The notes under the pieces: model-generated
What the model was told of the DNA's origin: nothing
The model's database searches: none
Seen by the model: the letters and a program-made list of their open reading frames with translations, nothing else
Translations under genes and position numbers: made by a program
Shown: positions 58,061 through 64,000 of the stretch, one piece after another
Position numbering within the stretch: position 1 is the first letter of the stretch
Layout: the number at the start of each line of letters is the position of its first letter
Origin: Diacronema lutheri
Lineage: Eukaryota > Haptophyta > Pavlovophyceae > Pavlovales > Pavlovaceae
NCBI GenBank assembly: GCA_019448385.1
Contig: JAGTXO010000001.1
Coordinates: 2,294,001 to 2,358,000, forward strand
Length of the DNA: 64,000 nucleotides
Direction: 5' to 3'

Positions 58061-58485
58061 TCAGCGCTCATTTATGAGCAGCGCACGTGCTTCCTGCTCG
58101 CCCCGCAGCGACGATAAGCGCGCCGTCCCTTCGCTGCCCCACCGCTTCGCCCAAGCAGCATCCTTACCTGGGCGCTCGCGTGCGCAGCGCTGGCGGCGTC
58201 AAAGTCGCACAGAATTACGCCACTGATGGCCTCACGCACGGCCAAGAGGGAAGAGGGCACTCGCCTCACCACGCACAGCTCCGCGCCGTCGGGCACGCCG
58301 TAGTCTGCCAATGATGACCACTCGTCGAGCACGCGGAGCTGATTCGCGCGATCCGTGAGAAGATGTGCCTCACCGTCAAGCCCGTGCTGCGCGCAGATTG
58401 CGCGGGTAACCTCCGCGACGCACGCACTCGGGAGCACGCTCACGCCGCCCGATCGCACTCCGTCGATGCGGTACGAGATGCGCAT
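58061..58485 (-). CDS. Ubiquitin-like fold protein, two exons
   Basis: The first ~75 residues (MRISYRIDGVRSGGVSVLPS, then EVTRAICAQHGLDGEAHLLT, VLDEWSSLADYGVPDGAELC) read as a beta-grasp ubiquitin-like domain. An intron at 58167-58094 with a perfect donor (CAG GTAAGG) and acceptor GAGCAG, 74 nt, replaces an Arg-rich read-through with EARALLINER and a stop at 58061. Final length about 116. No di-glycine end, so conjugation is unlikely; it is probably a UBL module in a small adaptor. Divergent from the patatin-like gene, 62 bp. Confidence 0.6.
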
Positions 58486-58547
58486 GGCCGTTTCGGGCCG
58501 TTTCGTCTGCTCACTTTTGGACCGTTTGTCCGGAGACCCTGGGAGCC

Positions 58548-60086
58548 ATGTCGAGCCGTGCGGCCGTTGTGCTCACCGCCGGGCTCTGCCTTGGATTCTT
58601 CCTGGGGGAGCTGTCCGCGCCGGCGGCGCAAGCGAGCAGCGCGCGCGGACCGTCCGAGCAGCCCGCGAGCACGTGCGCGCATGGCCGCGCCACACGCGTG
58701 CTCGCGCTAGACAGCTCGCTCGAAGGGCTGCGCTCGCTCCTCGTCGCGCTCGCCGACCTGGACGAGGCGCTAGGCGGGAGGCTGCCTGCTGCGATCGACG
58801 TGGTGGTGGGAACCGGCGCAGGCGCGATCGCCGCAGCCGCTCTTGCCGCAGGCGCCACGCCGGCGCAGCTCGTGGGCGCGTTTGGCCGCGCACCCGCGCC
58901 TGACATCTCCGGCGGCGAGTGCGCCGATGACGGCGCCGCGTGCCCGGCGGCGGCCGCGGCAAGGTGCGTGTTGCTGCGGCCGCAGGCCAATCTCACGGCA
59001 CTTGTTGCTCGCCTCGTCGACGAGCCTCCGCCCGCAGCGTCGCGCGACCGTCCTCCACTCCCGGCCCTCGCGATTGCGCTCTTTGATCTGGCTTCTGGGC
59101 GTCATGTCGTCGTGCAGCCGACCGCCGGCGCCGCGTCAATCGAGGGCGCGGCGGCGGCCGACTCGCCGAGCTTCGAGCTGAGTTGGCTCGTGTGGGGCAC
59201 CGATGCTGCCCTCGGTAAGCAGCCGCTGCCGCCGCTCAGGCTGCACCGGCAGGGCACGCTCGCGCGTGGGACCACGCTCGAGAACGTCCTTCTCGCAGCT
59301 GCGGCGACGCCGCTGCTTGCCGCGCCGCGCAACCTGACGTGCATTGGGTGCGAGGGCGGTGGCGACGAATGGGGCTCACCGTATTCTGCGTGCACGAGTT
59401 GGAAGACGCGCCCGCGCTTATGCTCGCTCGTCGGCGTGGACGGCGCCGCTGCTGGCGCGAGCGCGGCGGCGATTGGCAATGCGCTCGCCGACGCGGGCTT
59501 GCCAAACGGCTGCGCGGCGCCGGTTCGCGTGGATCTCATTGCAATCACCGCGCACTCAAGCGCGTCTCTCGCGCGCGCCGCGCCGCACGCTCGCGAGCAG
59601 CCTGCGCCACAGGCCGCGCCGGCCGCGAATGCGCGCGCGCGGCCGCGCGGCCACGGTCCGCCGGTGAGTGCACAGGCTGCACCGGCCACGAGCCGCGCGG
59701 ATTCGGGCGAGCAGGCACTGCTGGCGGCCGTGCGCGACGCGCTCGGCGCCGACGCGTCCGACGCAACGTGGGGCCCGTTCGGCCAAATGCTCGCGCCGAG
59801 GGCCAGTCCCGCCGACGCTGTGCGATCGGCGCGCGACGCGCTCGAATCAACGTTCATCGGGCAGATGGGCCGGTCGGGCGTCGAGCTGCTCATCTCGGTG
59901 CATCCGCCGCCCGGCCACGCGCCAGGCATGGGCGTGGCGCAGCGCGTCACGGCCGCCGTCAACGGCCAGCCAGCGACGCGCGAGGTCGCGCTGCGAGCGC
60001 TGCGGAGCCGCGGTTCGGACGGCGAGTCGGCCACCGGGTCCGGTGAGCGTGGCGGCGCGCCAGAGTCCGCGGGGCCCATCTCGTGA
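58548..60086 (+). CDS. Patatin-like phospholipase homologue lacking the catalytic serine
   Basis: 512 residues. The patatin order is visible: RVLALDSSLEGLRSLLVALA (normally LxLDGGGxRG, here without the Gly-rich oxyanion loop), the nucleophile elbow DVVVGTGAGAIAAAAL at about 84-99 (normally GTSAG), and the catalytic Asp in SLVGVDGAAAG near 296. The serine codon is GGC, giving Gly90, one base from AGC. Both catalytic Ser and oxyanion Gly are therefore lost, while the DGA remains. An N-terminal hydrophobic segment (AVVLTAGLCLGFFLGEL) suggests membrane or secretory targeting. Probably a pseudoenzyme. The C-terminal ~170 residues are Ala/Arg-rich. Confidence 0.72.
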   Translation: MSSRAAVVLTAGLCLGFFLGELSAPAAQASSARGPSEQPASTCAHGRATRVLALDSSLEGLRSLLVALADLDEALGGRLPAAIDVVVGTGAGAIAAAALAAGATPAQLVGAFGRAPAPDISGGECADDGAACPAAAAARCVLLRPQANLTALVARLVDEPPPAASRDRPPLPALAIALFDLASGRHVVVQPTAGAASIEGAAAADSPSFELSWLVWGTDAALGKQPLPPLRLHRQGTLARGTTLENVLLAAAATPLLAAPRNLTCIGCEGGGDEWGSPYSACTSWKTRPRLCSLVGVDGAAAGASAAAIGNALADAGLPNGCAAPVRVDLIAITAHSSASLARAAPHAREQPAPQAAPAANARARPRGHGPPVSAQAAPATSRADSGEQALLAAVRDALGADASDATWGPFGQMLAPRASPADAVRSARDALESTFIGQMGRSGVELLISVHPPPGHAPGMGVAQRVTAAVNGQPATREVALRALRSRGSDGESATGSGERGGAPESAGPIS

Positions 60087-60209
60087 CAGGCTGCGGCTTG
60101 GGGCCTGCGGTTGCGGGCGGCGCCCAGGCCAGGGCGCCTCGTCAAAAGACAAAAATCAAAATTGCATCAGGCTCGGGGCTCCAACGCCTCCAAGCCTCCA
60201 TTTTCGCGC
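60087..60209. promoter_or_regulatory. Intergenic region with A-rich island
   Basis: CAAAAGACAAAAATCAAAATTGC at about 60143-60165 is the only A-rich stretch in this gap and lies ~45-65 bases before the REX1B start. It is a good core-promoter candidate. Confidence 0.5.
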
Positions 60210-60884
60210 ATGGCGTCGTCCGCCGGCATCGATCCGGCCATGGCCATGAATCTGCTGAGCATGCGCAACCGCTCCGACGCGGACGTGGCCGTGGCCGGGC
60301 GCTCATGTCCGTGCCACACTGGCGGGCAAGGCGACGTGTGCATGCCAGTTGCGGGCGACCTTGACGGCGCGCCGCCTGCGCCTGCGATCGTGACGCACGA
60401 CATGCGCGGCATGGGCGTGGCCGAGCTCGTGCGTCTGCTGCACGCGATGCAGTCGGAGAGGGTGGAGAGCTACAGCATGTTCGAGCAGGGCTTTCAGGCT
60501 TTCCTTACCGAGCTCAGCGCACCGCGCTACGAGCAAATCTGCGCGCAAGTCACGGCAGAGTTCAGCCACATCAGCAGCGCGATCAACGCGATCGAGGCCG
60601 CGCTGCTGGAGCGCGACGCGCTAAGCCTGGCGAAGCACGTGCGCGCGCTGCAGGCACTTGAAAAGCGCAAGCTATCCGTGACGATTGAGCAGCAGCTCGT
60701 CCGCCGCGAGCTGCGCGTCGCCGAGCTGCGATCGGCCGTCGACAATGGCGCGGCAAGCAACGTGGGCGAGCGGCGCGAGCAAGAGGGTTTGCTGCGCGCC
60801 GGCCTCGCCGAGCTGGTGAGCGACATCAACGACACGCTCGACGAGATCCAGTGCGAGCTCTCTGAGCTCGATGTCTCAGAGTGA
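60210..60884 (+). CDS. REX1-B domain (DNA repair REX1-B) family protein
   Basis: 224 residues from MASSAGIDP. The signature ELVRLLHAMQSERVESYSMF followed by EQGFQAFL, then YEQICAQVTAEFSHISSAIN, AIEAALLERD and LQALEKRKLSVTIEQQL, matches the REX1BD/REX1-B family in order. The founding member, from Chlamydomonas, is required for excision repair of UV damage; the biochemical role is unknown. The C-terminal third is an additional helical coil (EEQEGLL-like; AELVSDINDTLDEIQCELSE). The N-terminal ~60 residues include a Cys/His patch (SCPCHTGGQGDVC). No intron. Confidence 0.78.
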   Translation: MASSAGIDPAMAMNLLSMRNRSDADVAVAGRSCPCHTGGQGDVCMPVAGDLDGAPPAPAIVTHDMRGMGVAELVRLLHAMQSERVESYSMFEQGFQAFLTELSAPRYEQICAQVTAEFSHISSAINAIEAALLERDALSLAKHVRALQALEKRKLSVTIEQQLVRRELRVAELRSAVDNGAASNVGERREQEGLLRAGLAELVSDINDTLDEIQCELSELDVSE

Positions 60885-61002
60885 AGAGGCGTTGCCTCAT
60901 TGACACATGTTCACGAGCATGTCTGCTCGGTTCATTGTGATTCAGTCACGAGGTGGCCTGGCGCTGAGCATGTCTCAGTCAAGCCCACGTGGATGCATGG
61001 CG

Positions 61003-61407
61003 TCAAAGGAAGCTCCGCCCATGCTGCTCGCCATCGCGCTGCTGCCAGAAGACGAACAGAGCCCAGCCGCACGCGAGGGCAAGCGAACCGCAGCACGAGA
61101 CGACCACGTCGATCCACGTGATCATCTCGACGTGCCATAGGACGATGGGGATGCCGAGCATGCCGACCGCGCCACACGATGTGATGAATTCGGCCCAGTG
61201 CCGGCCCGTGTCCGTGTCGCTGTCGCCGATGCTGCCGAACGCATCTCTCGGCGGAACAAAGAACCAAGGCACAGGCAGGAAGAGCAGCGGGAGCAGCGCG
61301 AGGAGTGACCACCATGCCTGGTTGATGATCAGCGGCGCGACGTACAGCATGACACTGACCGTGGCGAGCAGCGCGAGCACGATCAGTTGCTTCACGTCCA
61401 CGGGCAT
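61003..61407 (-). CDS. VPS55: Vps55/LEPROT-family endosomal membrane protein
   Basis: 134 residues with four hydrophobic helices: VKQLIVLALLATVSVMLYVA, WWSLLALLPLLFLPVPWFFV, FITSCGAVGMLGIPIVLWHV, and VVVSCCGSLALACGWALFVF. The pattern (W-rich start of helix 2, LPxxP, a soluble DSD segment, then FITSGxxVSxxGxPxV) is that of Vps55/OB-RGRP, which works with Vps68 in endosome-to-vacuole sorting. The ATG at 61407 (MPVDVKQ) begins right before helix 1. The longer frame upstream is Arg-rich and unlikely. Divergent from WDR11, 233 bp. Confidence 0.83.
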   Translation of the reverse strand: MPVDVKQLIVLALLATVSVMLYVAPLIINQAWWSLLALLPLLFLPVPWFFVPPRDAFGSIGDSDTDTGRHWAEFITSCGAVGMLGIPIVLWHVEMITWIDVVVSCCGSLALACGWALFVFWQQRDGEQHGRSFL

Positions 61408-61640
61408 TGCCGCCGTCGAGTACGAAGTGCGCTCGACGGCGTGCTGCGAGGTCCCGCGGCCAATGCAAGCAGCTCGCGCGCCTACGTGCTCCCGCCTTTC
61501 TGCGCGAGGCGCGCCGGAGAACGCACCGCGATGAGCGCCTCGCCGACCAAGCCAAAGGTGTGGCGGAGAGTCGCCACTCAAAAGTCGAAACCGTGAAGAA
61601 AAAAGTCGCCTCCCTGGAGGAGGGCGCAACAAGTTCCCTG

Positions 61641-64000
61641 ATGGCCGCCGACCTCGCAGGCTGCGCGCCGTCGTCCATCCCTGGCCCGCCGCACGCGGAC
61701 AACCGCGATGCGCTCGATTGGTCGGCGCACGGGCTCGTCGCGTATGGCTGCCACGATGTGGTCGTTGTCTTCGAGCCCAACGCGTGCGAAATCGTGCAGA
61801 CGCTTGACTGCGCCGGCGCGCGCGTTACGCGCGTGAGCTGGGCGCCACGTGAGACGAGCGCCGCGCTCGCGCGCGCAGTGCGGCGCGCTGACTTGATCGT
61901 CGGCGACACGCGTGGCTGCGTATCTTTGTGGGACGTGAGCCGCGGCGCGGCCGTCGCGCAGTGCTCGCCGCCAGCCGGCGCCGAGCGCGAGCGCGGTGTG
62001 CTCGGCCTCGCGTGGCATCCGGCCGTCCCGCGCGGCGCGCTCGCGCTACACGCGGGCGGCAGCCTCGTGCTCTGGAGCCTCGCGGACGGCGAACCGCGCC
62101 GACTGTGGGTGTTCGTCGACTCGGCCGCGCCGGTGCGCTCTCTCCCCTCATTTGCGCCCTCCGATCCGACGACCGCCATCGTCGTGGCTGCCGGCGGATG
62201 GGTCCTGCGGCTGAGCGGCGCCGCGGGCGCGGCGCCGCCGACGGTCAAGCCGAGCGACCGCTTTCGCGTGGTGGATCCCGCCGCGCCCGCCGCGACAAGC
62301 GGCGACGGCTCAGCGCGCGGCGCCATCGTCGGGTGCACCTTCTGTGAGATGCTTGAGCACGCACCCATCGTCCTCCTCCTGACGCCGCGCGAGCTGCTCG
62401 CCGTCGACCTTGCCGCGCGCGGCGCCGTCGGCTCGTGCGCGCTCGACAAGCGCGCGGCGCCGTTCGCGCAGCTCCTCGTCCCGCCGGCGGGCGCGCACGC
62501 GCCTTCGCTCGTCCTTTGCCTCCACGTCGACGGCGCGCTCTCGGCATACTCGATGGCGATTTCCCGCGCGCCCGGGGCCGACGCCGACACCGACGCGCCG
62601 TCGGCCGCCGCGCCGCCCGCCGCGCCGCCCGCCGCGCCGACGCGCGCGACGCTCGCGTCGCTCGTGCCTCGGCTGCCGACGGCGACGCTCGCGTTCCGCC
62701 TGCTTGCGAGCGAGCGACTGTGCGCCCACTTGCGCGGCGCGGCGAGTAACGTCGACGTCGCTGCGCGGGCGCCGCTCGCGCTTAGCATCCGCGCGCTCAA
62801 AGGCGACAGACTCGCCGCGCTGAGCGCCGACGGCTCGGTCACACTCTGGGCCATCGACGGGCTGCTGCGCGCGCACCGGGAGGCGAGCGCGCGCGCGGCG
62901 GGCGGTGTAACAGGCAGGCGCGCCGCTGCGGACGCGACCGCCACCAGCGATGGCCCGAGCAGCGACGCGCCGCCCGATGCGACCTGCATGGCGGTAGGAG
63001 CCGCGCAGAGCGCGGCTCCGCCCGCCGCGCCGCGGCCGCCGCCACACGGCGCGCCGCGCGAGCGCGAGCGCGGACGCTCGGCGTCGCTGCGCGCGCCGCC
63101 GCCATCGTTGCTGTGGCAGGCCGGACTTTTCCACCAGCTCGGCGCGCTTCCGACTTGCCTCGCGGCCGGGCCCGCGGCAAGCGCGGCGTGTTTCCCCCTC
63201 GAGGCGCGCGGCGGCGCGGCGGGCGGCGCGGTGGACGGCGCGGCGGGCGGCGGCCTGCTCGCGGTCGGCACGGCGCGCGGCACGGTCTGCGTCTTCAGCT
63301 TGGCGCGCGCGGTGCTGCTCGCCGAGCTCGGCGTGCACAAGGCGCCCGTGCGCGGCGTGCGCTGGGTCGGCGTTTCGTCGCTCGTATCATTCGCCCACGC
63401 CGCGCCCGCGCCCGAGCCGGGCTCGACGCCCGCGCCCGCACCCGCGCCGACGCTCGCGGCCGCCGCCGCTGCTACGGCCGCTGCCGCCTTGGAGGTCTGT
63501 CTGGTCGACCTTGCGTCGGGCGAGGTGCGCGCGCTGCCCGTGCGCGGCGCGCTCGGTTCCGACGGCACGCCCGCGCAGCTGTACGCCGTGCGACCATCGC
63601 CAAGCGGCGCGTGCATCGCGCTCCTTTTCAAAAACGCGCCGCTCCAATTGTGGCACGTGGGCGTGCCGGCCGCGGACGCGCGGCCGCGACGGCCGACGCG
63701 CGTGCCACCGCTGCCGCCGCTGCCGCCACTGCCGCCGCTGCCGCCACTGCCTGCCTCGCCCGGCGAGGATGCGCCGCCAGCGTTGGATGACCACGCGCAT
63801 GATGCGGGCGCGCGACACGCCGGCGCGCCGGCGCGACATATGCCGACGGCGCCACCGACGCCTCCGCCGCCCGCGTGGACGCGCACGCCGCCGCGCGAGC
63901 TCCACCTCGCCCTCGGCGCCTTCCCCATCGCGTCGACGCTCGAGTGGGAATGGCCGGCCGCGGCCGCGGCCGCGGCGACGTTGGCCGCGTGCGGTGGTGA
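61641..64000 (+). CDS. WDR11: WD-repeat protein 11, 5' part, runs off the window
   Basis: This is an open frame of 786 codons without a stop before the window edge. From the start MAADLAGCAPSS it follows animal WDR11 closely: NRDALDWSAHGLVAYGCHDV, GCVSLWDVSRGAAVAQCS, LGLAWHPAVPRGALALHAGG, ELLAVDLAARGAVGSCALDK, LAVGTARGTVCVFSLARAVL, then VRGVRWVGVSSLVSFAHA, and ALGAFPIASTLEWEW at the edge. WDR11 with FAM91A1 tethers TBC1D23-bearing endosomal vesicles at the Golgi. Inserts include Ala/Pro-rich loops and a (PLP)n run at 63709-63750. The third-quarter insertion (about 62890-63100) is low complexity. Confidence 0.88.
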   Translation, partial: MAADLAGCAPSSIPGPPHADNRDALDWSAHGLVAYGCHDVVVVFEPNACEIVQTLDCAGARVTRVSWAPRETSAALARAVRRADLIVGDTRGCVSLWDVSRGAAVAQCSPPAGAERERGVLGLAWHPAVPRGALALHAGGSLVLWSLADGEPRRLWVFVDSAAPVRSLPSFAPSDPTTAIVVAAGGWVLRLSGAAGAAPPTVKPSDRFRVVDPAAPAATSGDGSARGAIVGCTFCEMLEHAPIVLLLTPRELLAVDLAARGAVGSCALDKRAAPFAQLLVPPAGAHAPSLVLCLHVDGALSAYSMAISRAPGADADTDAPSAAAPPAAPPAAPTRATLASLVPRLPTATLAFRLLASERLCAHLRGAASNVDVAARAPLALSIRALKGDRLAALSADGSVTLWAIDGLLRAHREASARAAGGVTGRRAAADATATSDGPSSDAPPDATCMAVGAAQSAAPPAAPRPPPHGAPRERERGRSASLRAPPPSLLWQAGLFHQLGALPTCLAAGPAASAACFPLEARGGAAGGAVDGAAGGGLLAVGTARGTVCVFSLARAVLLAELGVHKAPVRGVRWVGVSSLVSFAHAAPAPEPGSTPAPAPAPTLAAAAAATAAAALEVCLVDLASGEVRALPVRGALGSDGTPAQLYAVRPSPSGACIALLFKNAPLQLWHVGVPAADARPRRPTRVPPLPPLPPLPPLPPLPASPGEDAPPALDDHAHDAGARHAGAPARHMPTAPPTPPPPAWTRTPPRELHLALGAFPIASTLEWEWPAAAAAAATLAACGG
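63709..63750. repeat. CTGCCGCCG minisatellite encoding LPP repeats
   Basis: About five 9-bp units in WDR11 give repeated Leu-Pro-Pro. The repeat keeps the frame. Confidence 0.85.

Noticed and set aside
60932-63928. A 998-codon minus-strand frame over WDR11 and Vps55
   Set aside because: Its translation is Ala/Ser/Arg/Pro noise. The plus-strand WDR11 and the in-family Vps55 frame explain the DNA. Long antisense frames are expected at this GC content.

Overview
The window looks like nuclear DNA of a very GC-rich, gene-dense photosynthetic and flagellated protist. There are no bacterial operons. Genes are read from both strands and are split by short GT-AG introns, mostly 74 to 160 nt, placed where two reading frames must be joined to rebuild conserved domains. 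Several predicted proteins begin with a hydrophobic signal peptide followed by an Arg/Ala/Ser-rich stretch (fibrillin, NDP kinase, double phosphoglycerate mutase and small unknowns). This is the bipartite leader expected for a secondary red plastid. Two SHIPPO-repeat proteins and tubulin polyglutamylase subunit 2 point to cilia. A haptophyte-type alga fits best, but this is inference and no marker gene settles it.

Layout. 1-5 kb: Ser/Thr kinase, SHIPPO-repeat axonemal protein, small EPGC-motif protein. 5-10.7 kb: alpha/beta hydrolase and a glycosyltransferase whose shared 3' region is duplicated (514 and 505 bp). Between the copies lies a 2.4 kb patchwork of tandem repeats, hairpins and gene fragments (WD-like, hAT transposase, SDR). 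10.8-17.3 kb: UBA protein, TPGS2, PhyH-like dioxygenase, GT92-like glycosyltransferase, fibrillin. 17.3-24.9 kb: NAA10 acetyltransferase, tandem phosphoglycerate mutase, second SHIPPO protein, coiled-coil/ADF-H protein, Rnl2-type RNA ligase. 25-34.5 kb: cystathionine beta-lyase, UTP3/SAS10, prolyl-4-hydroxylase-like enzyme, ORC3. 34.6-43.2 kb: alkaline ceramidase, histidine phosphatase, omega-type GST, a 949-residue EF-hand membrane protein, a BolA-like large protein. 43.3-52 kb: APE2, coiled-coil protein, SET protein, TrmO, membrane protein. 52.4-64 kb: CCHC zinc-knuckle protein, CS+LRR protein, EF-hand protein, NDP kinase, ubiquitin-like protein, patatin-like pseudoenzyme, REX1B protein, Vps55 and the 5' part of WDR11, which runs off the end.

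The genes belong to many housekeeping pathways and are not a functional cluster. The strongest structural theme is divergent pairing: about fifteen neighbouring pairs start back to back, most less than 125 bp apart, so shared bidirectional promoters are likely. The most unusual content is the duplicated patchwork at 6.1-9.6 kb, a set of likely pseudoenzymes (two hydrolases with Ser changed to Gly, and a double mutase with complementary losses), and a 70-base G run.
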